From the NCBI GenBank assembly GCA_934573945.1, contig CAKTMQ010000031.1, forward strand, positions 1 through 14,073: a stretch of DNA of 14,073 nucleotides, in the 5' to 3' direction. The stretch's first letter is position 1; the number at the start of each line of letters is the position of its first letter. Below, piece by piece: positions 8,707 to 14,073 of this stretch. The position numbers and the translations under genes were made by a program. Source of the DNA: an uncultured Oscillospiraceae bacterium. Lineage in GTDB: Bacteria > Bacillota > Clostridia > Oscillospirales > Oscillospiraceae. The notes under the pieces were generated by a model. That model was not told the origin of the DNA and ran no database searches. It was given only the letters and a program-made list of their open reading frames with translations.

Positions 8707-8943
8707 GTGGAAACGGTCATCGTGGCGGCACTGAGCCTTGCGGGCACACTGGCCGGGGCGTATCTGGCCAACCGCAGAAGCAGCGCCCTCATCGCCTACC
8801 GGCTGGAGCAGCTGGAGCAGAAGGTCAACAAGCACAACAATCTGGTGGAGCGCACCTACGCGCTGGAGGAGGCCGCGGCATTGGCGGACGAGCGGATCAG
8901 GGTGGCCAACCGCCGTATCGCCGATCTGGAGCGGCGCACATAA
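8707..8943 (+). CDS. Short membrane-anchored coiled-coil protein of the lysis cassette
   Basis: 78 residues, GTG start at 8707 preceded by a GAGGGGG ribosome binding site, 12 nt after the fibre gene stop. Residues 2-21 form one hydrophobic segment (VIVAALSLAGTLAGAYLA). From about 32 to the end is a charged heptad-like helix (RLEQLEQKVNKHNNLVERTY and on), predicted coiled coil, facing the cytoplasm if NR-R after the segment acts as the positive-inside signal. Proteins of this form sit directly before holins in clostridial and lactobacillal prophages and are often loosely named XhlA. Here the membrane segment is N-terminal, whereas classical XhlA has it at the C-terminus, so I avoid the symbol. 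A role as holin partner is inferred from position. Confidence 0.75.
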   Translation: METVIVAALSLAGTLAGAYLANRRSSALIAYRLEQLEQKVNKHNNLVERTYALEEAAALADERIRVANRRIADLERRT

Positions 8944-8980
8944 CATGGAACAGGACGCAAGTCCGGAAAGGAGCATGATG

Positions 8981-9178
8981 ATGAAGAATTGGAAGAACTG
9001 GATCAGGGCGGCGGGTATCCGCGCCGTCCGCACGGTGGCGCAGTCGGCCATCGCCACCATCGGCGCCAGTGCCGTCATGGCGGAGGTGAACTGGGCGATG
9101 GTGGTCAGTGCCGGTGTGCTGGCAGGCGTTCTCAGTCTGCTGACCTCCCTGGCGGGACTGCCGGAATGTGAGGCGTGA
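8981..9178 (+). CDS. r1t-type phage holin
   Basis: 65-residue membrane protein that would form holes letting the endolysin reach the wall. Three ATG codons in a row occur at 8975, 8978 and 8981; the third has AAAGGAG at the ideal 7-nt spacing, so I start there. The N-terminal amphipathic part (WKNWIRAAGIRAVRTVAQ) and two membrane segments at about 18-34 and 39-60 (ending GVLSLLTSLAGLPE) are the pattern of the r1t holin family. The adjacent ATGs could in principle give a dual start, as in some holin/antiholin pairs, though the extra residues would only be Met. The amidase gene follows after 4 nt. Confidence 0.88.
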   Translation: MKNWKNWIRAAGIRAVRTVAQSAIATIGASAVMAEVNWAMVVSAGVLAGVLSLLTSLAGLPECEA

Positions 9179-9182
9179 GCTT

Positions 9183-9929
9183 ATGCCGAAGGTCTTTCTG
9201 TCCCCGGAGGATCGGGCCAGCAACACCTATGCGCCCTCGGCTCTGTGGAACGGGCGCGCCACCAATGAAAAGGAGCAGATGGGGCGCTGCGCCGACTATC
9301 TGGAGACCGCCCTGAAGCGCTGCGGCTGTCAGGTGGTCAACGCCCAGTACGGCAATATGTATGACCGGGTGAAGGCGTCCAACGCCTGGCCGGCCGACCT
9401 CCACATCGCTCTCCACACCAACGGCTTTGACGGCCGGGTGGCGGGCACCCGGGTACACTGCTACCCCTCGGCGGAGAGCCGCCGTATCGGCCGGCTGGTG
9501 CAGGCGCGCATCGCGCCCCTGTCCCCCGGCACCTCGGAGCGGCTGGTGGAGAGCGCGGGGCTTTACGAGCTGCGCGCCACCCATATGCCCGCGGTGCTGC
9601 CGGAGTTCGGGTTCCACGACAACCCCACCGAAGCCCGGTGGCTCATCGACAGCATGGCGCAGATCGCGGAGGAGACGGCGCAGGCGGTGTGTGAGTTCTT
9701 CGGCCTGCCCTACGTGCCGCCCGCCGTACCGGAGGAACCCGCCGTACCGGCGGAATCTGCCGCCCCGGCAGACCCCGCCGCGCCGGAACAGCCCGCCGAC
9801 CCGGTGCAGCGGCTGTACCGGGTGCAGGTGGGCGCATTCCACAGCCGCGCCAACGCCGAAGTCCTCCGCCAGCAGGTGCGCGCCGCCGGTTTTACCGGCG
9901 CGTTCATCACGGAAGCCGTCATCGATTGA
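9183..9929 (+). CDS. N-acetylmuramoyl-L-alanine amidase (Amidase_3-like endolysin) with SPOR-like C-terminus
   Basis: 248 residues; would cut the bond between muramic acid and the peptide stem. The ATG at 9183 has GTGAGG about 9 nt upstream; an in-frame GTG at 9168 is less likely. Residues 1-175 form the catalytic domain: Glu29 in NEKEQM fits the second zinc ligand, His78 in LHIALHTN the third, and Glu141 in PEFGFHDNP the catalytic Glu. The first-ligand motif (usually GHG near the N-terminus) is replaced by FLSPED, with no His there. Residues 178-207 are a Pro/Ala/Glu linker. Residues 208-248 (LYRVQVGAFHSRANAEVLRQ and on) match the first part of a SPOR domain, which binds peptide-stripped glycan, but at about 40 residues it is shorter than the usual 70. 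No signal peptide is present, as expected for a holin-dependent endolysin. Confidence 0.85.
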   Translation: MPKVFLSPEDRASNTYAPSALWNGRATNEKEQMGRCADYLETALKRCGCQVVNAQYGNMYDRVKASNAWPADLHIALHTNGFDGRVAGTRVHCYPSAESRRIGRLVQARIAPLSPGTSERLVESAGLYELRATHMPAVLPEFGFHDNPTEARWLIDSMAQIAEETAQAVCEFFGLPYVPPAVPEEPAVPAESAAPADPAAPEQPADPVQRLYRVQVGAFHSRANAEVLRQQVRAAGFTGAFITEAVID

Positions 9930-9972
9930 CACGGCAGCGGCGTATACAGCAAAAATTATCTGTAATACAGAT

Positions 9973-10013
9973 AAAAGTACCCCGCGTCCTGCAAAGGATG
10001 CGGGGTACTTTTT
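9973..10013. terminator. Strong intrinsic terminator after the amidase gene
   Basis: AAAAGTACCCCGCGTCC pairs with GGATGCGGGGTACTTTTT over about 17 bp (one G-T pair) around a 6-nt loop. It ends in five Ts on the plus strand and has a matching A run before it, so it could work in both directions. It closes the cassette 43 nt after the stop codon. Within 9930-10249 I see only this element, the next promoter and its leader, and no gene. Confidence 0.9.
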
Positions 10014-10109
10014 GCTCATATTTGTTTATTGGGGAAAAAAGAGGCGTTTATAAGGGGGAGCGCGTCCTTTTTGCCGGGAGAAAGCTGTCGTTTTCCCGGG
10101 AAATATGCG

Positions 10110-10138
10110 TTGCATCCGGCAGCGGCAAGGCATATAAT
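10110..10138 (+). promoter_or_regulatory. Promoter of the sensory lipoprotein-kinase operon
   Basis: TTGCAT (10110-10115) and a perfect TATAAT (10133-10138) are exactly 17 nt apart. A start near 10145 leaves a leader of about 105 nt before the ATG at 10250. Confidence 0.75.
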
Positions 10139-10160
10139 GTAAAATGTATTTTATGGCTTA

Positions 10161-10193
10161 CTGCCGCCGGACTTCAACAGAGCGGCGCGGCAG
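10161..10193 (+). promoter_or_regulatory. Structured 5' leader of the lipoprotein-kinase operon
   Basis: CTGCCGC (10161-10167) can pair with GCGGCAG (10187-10193) around a 19-nt loop. Further on, GGCGCCGGGCGCC forms a compact hairpin ending just before the AAGGAGG site at 10238-10244. The second hairpin could affect ribosome access. No known riboswitch consensus was recognised (c-di-GMP-I, purine and T-box patterns were considered). Confidence 0.35.
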
Positions 10194-10249
10194 CGATACC
10201 AGATAGGGATCTATACCCATCCGGCGCCGGGCGCCGTAAGGAGGTCACG

Positions 10250-11068
10250 ATGAGAAAATACCGTTTGTGCATCCGTCGGAGCATGGTTCTGCTGGCGCTG
10301 CTGCTGGTCTGCCTGCCGCTGCTGACGGCCTGCAGCGGCAGCGCCCCGGCGGAGGAGGATTTGCCGGAGCTGGTGATCGGCAGCGACAACTACAGACCCT
10401 TTAACTACATCGACACGACCGGCAGGTTTGCCGGCATCGACGTGGAGCTGGCCACGGAGGCCTGCCGCCGCATGGGATACCGGGCGGTGTTTGAGCAGAT
10501 CGACTGGGACAAGAAGGACACGCTGCTTCAAGCGGGAAAGGTGGACTGTCTGTGGGGCAGCTTCTCCATGAACGGCCGGGAGGACGCCTACCTGTGGGCG
10601 GGACCCTATATGTACAGTCGTCAGCTGGTGGCGGTGCAGCGTGACAGCGACATCTGGACGCTGGCGGATCTGACAGAGCAGGACGTGGCCGTGCAGATCG
10701 GCGGCAAGCCGGAGGCGCTGCTGCTGGGCAAGGAGGGCGACGTGCCCTGCCGGGTGGATACGGTCTACTGCCTGCTGAACATCGACGAGGTCATCATCGC
10801 ACTGAAAAAGGGCTATGTGGACGCCTGTGTCGGCCATGAGACGGCGCTGGCCGAGCTGCTGGACGACAGCCGGGGGAGCTACCGCTTCCTGGATGAGCCG
10901 CTGCTGGTGTCGGAGCTGGGCGTGGCCTTTGACCGTGACAGCGACCCGGCGCTGCGTGACAGACTGCAGGCAGTGCTGGAGGAGATGCGGCAGGACGGCA
11001 CCATCCGCGCCATTCTGGCGCGGTATGAGCTGGACGAGGAGAGGGCGCTGGAGGGAACGGGATGGTGA
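10250..11068 (+). CDS. Solute-binding lipoprotein (SBP_bac_3 family), probable sensor partner
   Basis: 272 residues; AAGGAGG lies 5 nt before the ATG at 10250. The reading frame stays open upstream through a terminator and the promoter, so longer starts are rejected. Residues 1-28 form a lipoprotein signal with lipobox LTAC and anchor Cys28. The rest has the amino-acid-binding SBP fold: LVIGSDNYRPFNYID, then GIDVELATEACRRMGY, and SFSMNGREDAYLWAGPY, where Arg110 fits the alpha-carboxylate ligand. At the place of the usual alpha-amino Asp (motif DAxxxD) it reads DACVGH, with His196. No permease or ATPase gene is nearby; its stop overlaps the kinase start by 7 nt. I infer that it presents ligand to the kinase rather than to a transporter. 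The ligand is unknown. Confidence 0.85.
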   Translation: MRKYRLCIRRSMVLLALLLVCLPLLTACSGSAPAEEDLPELVIGSDNYRPFNYIDTTGRFAGIDVELATEACRRMGYRAVFEQIDWDKKDTLLQAGKVDCLWGSFSMNGREDAYLWAGPYMYSRQLVAVQRDSDIWTLADLTEQDVAVQIGGKPEALLLGKEGDVPCRVDTVYCLLNIDEVIIALKKGYVDACVGHETALAELLDDSRGSYRFLDEPLLVSELGVAFDRDSDPALRDRLQAVLEEMRQDGTIRAILARYELDEERALEGTGW

Positions 11069-13641
11069 AAAAAATTCGCAAAAAGCCGATGCTCCGTGCC
11101 GGAAGCGTGATTCTGCTGGGCGTGGTGCTGCTGGCCGGGGTGCTGCTTTTGAGCGGCAAGGAGCAGAGGGACGAGACCGGGGAGATGATCGACGCCACCA
11201 TGGAGGCACTGCGTACCCAGTGCGTCAACTACAACGAGATCCTGACGGCGGATTGTACCAAGAGCCTGTTCCGCCTGAGCGACTATATGGAGGAGCTGAG
11301 CCGGGATCTGGGGCGGGAACCCACGCTGTGCAATGAGGCATACATCCGACAGTACATACGGGATATGCATCTGTCCGGAGTGATCGTGCTGAACGAGACA
11401 CTGCAGCCGGACCTGCTGTGTCTGTCCGGCACCACCGGCCTTTCCATGTGGGCGGCCTTTCTGAACAGCGAACAGCTGCAGGACGTGATGGACTACAGTG
11501 CCAAGATCTTTGCGAAACGAATCGTCATCGGCGGCGTGCCCCATGATGTATGCGCCGTCAGCCGCCGGGATCAGCGGGGCATTCTCTTCGGCTATTTCTG
11601 CCAGCCTCCCAGTGTGCTGTCGGAGCGGCGGGAGAATATGTCCGGTATCTTCACCGGCTTCGATATGGAGCAGGGCGGCGCCTTTGTCATCATGCAGGAC
11701 GGCGATCTGCTGGCGGCCAGCAGCAACAGCACCGCAGCGGAGACGGAGGAGGGGGCGGCGCTGCTGCGGGAGCTGCGGCAGATACCGGAGGACGGACAGG
11801 TGCACTATTTCTCCACCGGCACGGCGAGCTATTACGGCAAGGTGTCCGCCTGTGAGGGCATGACGCTGTATGTGTTCTATCCCTGCAAATCCGTCTACCG
11901 CGGCAGCCTTAATAATGTGATGCTGATGGCCGGCGTCTATATCACGCTGTGCCTGGTGTTCTCCTCCGCCCAGAACCGGGCGATGGCGCAGAACCAGCAG
12001 AAGCTGGAGAGCGCCAACAGCTCGCTGCAGAAAACGGTGAATATGCTCCACTCACTGGAGAGCGTGTACTTCGCGGCTTTTTACGTGGATCTGGAGGCGG
12101 ATCGGTTTGAGCGCCTGTTCTGTACGCCGGGCATGGTGGATCAGACGCCGCCGGAGGGGCGGTATTCCGACATGAAGGAGGAGCTGGTGCGCACGCTGGT
12201 GCTGCCTTCCTGTCGGGAGGAGATGAGCCGCCGTCTCAGTCTGGAGAACATCCGCACCGCGCTGCGGGAGGAGAAGCTCTCCAGTGTGCGGCACAGCTTT
12301 TATGTGGATTATCAGGCTGACGAGGGGCACGCCGCCAACTGGTGCCGCGCTACGGTTGTTCTGGTGAACAGAATGACGGACGGCAACCCCGACCACGTGA
12401 TGGTGGTGCTGCAGGACGTCAACGAGGAGAAGGGCAGAGAGCACAGTTACCAGCAGCGAATCGTGGAGGAGGCGCAGGAGGCGCGCCGCGCCAATATCGC
12501 CAAAACGGATTTCCTCCGCCGTATCAGCCACGACATCCGCACCCCTATCAACGCCATTCAGGGACTGGTGAAGATCGCCGACCGGTATCCGGAGGATCTG
12601 GCGCGGCAGGCGGACTACCGGCAGAAGGTGCTTTATTCCTCCAGCATTTTGCTGGATCTGATGAACAGCGTGCTGGAGATGAGCAAGCTGGAGAGCGGCG
12701 AGATCATTCTGGAGCACCGTCCCTTCGACCTGCGGGAGCTGCTGCTGGAGAGCGACTCACTGGCGGAGGTGCAGGCGCTGGAGCATGGCGTCAATTATAT
12801 GCTGCTGCCGGAGAACGAGATCCCCATCCGCCATCTGGTGGGCAGCCCCCTGCACCTGCAGCAGATCCTGCTGAATCTGACGAGCAACGCGGTGAAGTAC
12901 AACCGGGAGGGCGGCCACGTCTACGTGTGCACCCGGATGCTGTCCCACACGGAGAATGCCGTCGTGTACCAGTTTGTCTGCCGGGACGACGGCCTGGGCA
13001 TCAGCGAGGAGTTCCAGCAGCATATGTACGAGCCGTTTACCCAGGAGGCGGACAACGCCCGCACCGTCTATCAGGGCAGCGGTCTGGGTCTGTCCATCGT
13101 CAAGCGGCTGGTGGAGGTCATGCACGGCACCATCGAGGTGGAGAGCCGGAAGGGCGTGGGCACCACCTTCCGGGTGACGCTGACCTTTGAGATCGACCAC
13201 ACCTCCGGTGCGGGAGAGGCGCGGCCGGTGCTGCCGGAGAGCGACGGCACGGAGCTGCAGGGGCTGCGGATCCTGCTGGCGGAGGACAACGACCTGAATA
13301 TGGAGGTAGCGGAGTTCCTGCTGCGCGACCACGGCGCCGCCGTGACAAGGGCGTGGAACGGCGAGGAGACGCTGGCGCTGTTCCAGGCGTCGGAGCCGGG
13401 ATATTATGACCTGCTGCTGGTGGATGTGATGATGCCGGTGATGAACGGCTACGAGGCCACCCGCGCCATCCGTGCCCTCCACCGCCCCGACGCCATGTCG
13501 GTGCCCATCTTTGCCATGACCGCCAACGCCTTTATGGACGATGTGCGCAAGAGCCGGGACGCGGGCATGAACGAGCATCTGACCAAGCCACTGGACGTGA
13601 CGAGACTGATAGAACTGGTGGGTAAGTATCGCAATGAGTGA
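11062..13641 (+). CDS. Membrane-bound hybrid sensor histidine kinase with receiver domain
   Basis: 859 residues; GGAGGG 6 nt before the ATG at 11062, start overlapping the lipoprotein gene. Order: TM1 at about 13-31; extracytoplasmic domain 32-283, without a recognised fold and carrying eight cysteines (54, 65, 90, 120, 164, 180, 264, 275); TM2 at about 284-302; a helical linker to 330; a PAS-like region 331-455 (SVYFAAFYVDLEADRFE); HisKA with phospho-acceptor His490 in RRISHDIRTP; HATPase with N box LLNLTSNAVKYN (603-614), G1 DDGLGIS (642-648) and G2 GSGLGLSIVKR (672-682); receiver 735-857 with acidic pair Glu741-Asp742, phospho-acceptor Asp788 in LLLVDVMMP, Thr820 and Lys842. All catalytic residues are present. 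There is no HPt or DNA-binding output domain, so a separate HPt protein or regulator is expected elsewhere. Confidence 0.93.
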   Translation: MVKKIRKKPMLRAGSVILLGVVLLAGVLLLSGKEQRDETGEMIDATMEALRTQCVNYNEILTADCTKSLFRLSDYMEELSRDLGREPTLCNEAYIRQYIRDMHLSGVIVLNETLQPDLLCLSGTTGLSMWAAFLNSEQLQDVMDYSAKIFAKRIVIGGVPHDVCAVSRRDQRGILFGYFCQPPSVLSERRENMSGIFTGFDMEQGGAFVIMQDGDLLAASSNSTAAETEEGAALLRELRQIPEDGQVHYFSTGTASYYGKVSACEGMTLYVFYPCKSVYRGSLNNVMLMAGVYITLCLVFSSAQNRAMAQNQQKLESANSSLQKTVNMLHSLESVYFAAFYVDLEADRFERLFCTPGMVDQTPPEGRYSDMKEELVRTLVLPSCREEMSRRLSLENIRTALREEKLSSVRHSFYVDYQADEGHAANWCRATVVLVNRMTDGNPDHVMVVLQDVNEEKGREHSYQQRIVEEAQEARRANIAKTDFLRRISHDIRTPINAIQGLVKIADRYPEDLARQADYRQKVLYSSSILLDLMNSVLEMSKLESGEIILEHRPFDLRELLLESDSLAEVQALEHGVNYMLLPENEIPIRHLVGSPLHLQQILLNLTSNAVKYNREGGHVYVCTRMLSHTENAVVYQFVCRDDGLGISEEFQQHMYEPFTQEADNARTVYQGSGLGLSIVKRLVEVMHGTIEVESRKGVGTTFRVTLTFEIDHTSGAGEARPVLPESDGTELQGLRILLAEDNDLNMEVAEFLLRDHGAAVTRAWNGEETLALFQASEPGYYDLLLVDVMMPVMNGYEATRAIRALHRPDAMSVPIFAMTANAFMDDVRKSRDAGMNEHLTKPLDVTRLIELVGKYRNE

Positions 13642-13673
13642 CCGGGAACGTGACCCGGGAAGGATATATAGCC

Positions 13674-13713
13674 CCGAAACGCCCCGCATACATCGGTATG
13701 CGGGGCGTTTCGG
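13674..13713. terminator. 18-bp perfect hairpin after the kinase gene
   Basis: CCGAAACGCCCCGCATAC (13674-13691), loop ATCG, then the exact complement (13696-13713), 32 nt after the kinase stop codon. The stem is very stable, but the only T run (TTT) is inside its outer part. A shorter inner stem GCCCCGCATAC followed by GTTT could act as an ordinary, if weak, terminator in either direction. Its place at the operon end supports that role. Confidence 0.65.
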
Positions 13714-13767
13714 CGTGCCCCAAAATACAAACCTTTTGCCGGAAGAGACCAGTTTTTTCGATAGTCA

Positions 13768-13811
13768 CACGCCCGTTGGGCGTGCGAAGGCCGGAACTCG
13801 TTTCGACTCCG
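13768..13811. other. Pair of small hairpins in the intergenic stretch
   Basis: A 7-bp perfect hairpin, CACGCCC-GTT-GGGCGTG (13768-13784), is followed by a looser one from CGGA (13792-13795) to TCCG (13808-13811) with inner TCG/CGA pairing. No gene is seen between 13714 and 13854. This could be a dispersed repeat unit or an untranslated structured RNA segment; I could not identify it. Confidence 0.3.
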
Positions 13812-13830
13812 CCATTTGTTCACCAAAAAG

Positions 13831-13876
13831 AACCGTAATTTTGATAGAAACCCGTTAAGGGGGTGCAATTACGGTT
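13831..13876. repeat. 10-bp perfect inverted repeat
   Basis: AACCGTAATT (13831-13840) and AATTACGGTT (13867-13876) are exact inverse copies 26 nt apart. The right arm lies between the first and second GGGGGTGCA repeats, so the dyad straddles the edge of the repeat array. Confidence 0.6.
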
Positions 13877-14073
13877 TGGAGGGGGTGCATTTTTGATTTT
13901 AGGGGGGTGCAGTTTGATGCACATTTGCTGTCCCACTCTCTGCTGGAATCGGCGCACTCTTTCAGCTCAGTTTCGACCTCAGCATTTATCGGCAGGTTTT
14001 TCTTATAGCGGATGGTATGCTCAAGGCTTGCCCAGAAGTCCATAGCGATTGTACGGAGTTGTATCTCCACCGG
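13855..14073 (-). CDS. Small alarmone synthetase (RelA/SpoT domain), 5' part outside window, 3' end altered
   Basis: The visible 72 codons read from the right edge leftwards. VEIQLRTIAMDFWASLEHTI followed by RYKK is the highly conserved last motif of the synthetase domain in small (p)ppGpp synthetases of the RelQ/YjbM/YwaC type, which move pyrophosphate from ATP to GDP or GTP. Then comes the usual helix (ETELKECADSSREWDSK). After that the frame runs into CASNCTPLKSKMHPLQTVIA and stops at 13855; this stretch is encoded by the GGGGGTGCA array and matches nothing expected. The C-terminus therefore seems replaced by an insertion-sequence end. The catalytic domain could still work, as only the tail helix is lost, or the gene may be a decaying pseudogene. 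Base composition is visibly lower in GC than the kinase operon beside it. Confidence 0.75.
   Translation of the reverse strand, partial: PVEIQLRTIAMDFWASLEHTIRYKKNLPINAEVETELKECADSSREWDSKCASNCTPLKSKMHPLQTVIAPP
13859..13925 (-). mobile_element. Probable solitary insertion-sequence end with 22-bp periodic repeats
   Basis: GGGGGTGCA occurs at 13859, 13881 and 13903, exactly 22 bp apart; a partial fourth unit, GATGCACA, follows at 13917-13924. Read on the minus strand the segment begins TGTGCATC and carries three TGCACCCCC units. Multiple terminal direct repeats spaced two helical turns apart and a TG start are features of IS21-family ends, so that is my best guess. No istA/istB-like gene is present: the kinase operon ends only about 200 bp away, so only one end remains. 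The family assignment is inference; the repeats are seen directly. Confidence 0.45.

Noticed and set aside
6691..9078. 795-codon open frame on the minus strand opposite the fibre, coiled-coil and holin genes
   Set aside because: It is antisense to clearly coding genes, its composition is His/Gly/Arg-rich noise typical of GC-rich shadow frames, and it has no domain match or ribosome binding site.
9926..10249. Upstream extension of the sensory lipoprotein frame
   Set aside because: It would cross a strong terminator and the promoter and destroy the lipoprotein signal; the ATG at 10250 has a strong ribosome binding site.
11062..11068. Frameshift between the lipoprotein and kinase genes (broken fused sensor)
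   Set aside because: The kinase has its own ribosome binding site, an N-terminal positive cluster and membrane segment, and the overlap ATGGTGA is a normal translational coupling arrangement.
12757..13689. 310-codon minus-strand open frame opposite the kinase
   Set aside because: Shadow of the HATPase and receiver coding region, without domain or start signal.
13785..13825. tRNA-like 3' end (TTTCGACTCC with a CACCA further on) in the right intergenic stretch
   Set aside because: No acceptor, D or anticodon arms can be built around it, and the CACCA is not at the right distance.

Overview
The window looks like a chromosomal segment of a GC-rich member of the Bacillota, most likely an Oscillospiraceae-type gut Clostridium. 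The signs are strong AAGGAGG-type ribosome binding sites on nearly every gene, TTGnnn/TATAAT promoters, lipoprotein-anchored solute-binding proteins (no outer membrane implied), and a phage tail/lysis gene set of the clostridial type. The taxon is inferred from gene style, not from a marker gene.

Left part, minus strand (1-6707): an arginine block transcribed argG > argH > amino-acid-binding lipoprotein > ABC permease > argF. It starts at a sigma-A-type promoter (6680-6707) whose -10 lies inside an ArgR-box-like dyad, with a leader of only about 35 nt. argF, argG and argH turn ornithine into arginine. The two transporter subunits sit between argH and argF, and no ATPase gene accompanies them. 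A 12-bp hairpin separates the binding-protein gene from the permease gene. After argF come two hairpins, at least one terminator-like, then a separate promoter and the 5' part of an NCS2 purine/pyrimidine permease gene that leaves the window.

Middle part, plus strand (6792-10013): a compact four-gene phage-derived cassette. It encodes a 585-residue tail-fibre/baseplate-like protein with two collagen (Gly-X-Y) tracts, a short membrane-anchored coiled-coil protein, an r1t-type holin and an Amidase_3-type endolysin with a C-terminal SPOR-like segment. A strong hairpin terminator closes it. No capsid, terminase, portal, integrase or repressor gene is present: argG lies on one side and a signalling operon on the other. 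It is either a prophage remnant or a retained release/lysis module.

Right part, plus strand (10110-13713): a promoter with a structured leader drives a sensory-type amino-acid-binding lipoprotein translationally coupled (7-nt overlap) to an 859-residue hybrid histidine kinase. The pair looks like a two-gene version of a BvgS-like sensor: the lipoprotein would bind the ligand outside the cell, and the kinase (cysteine-rich outer domain, HisKA, HATPase, receiver) would signal inside. An 18-bp perfect hairpin follows.

Extreme right (13714-14073): an AT-richer stretch with small hairpins, three 9-bp repeats exactly 22 bp apart that resemble an insertion-sequence end (IS21-like is the best guess), and the 3' part of a small alarmone synthetase gene on the minus strand. 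The end of its reading frame appears to be replaced by the repeat array.
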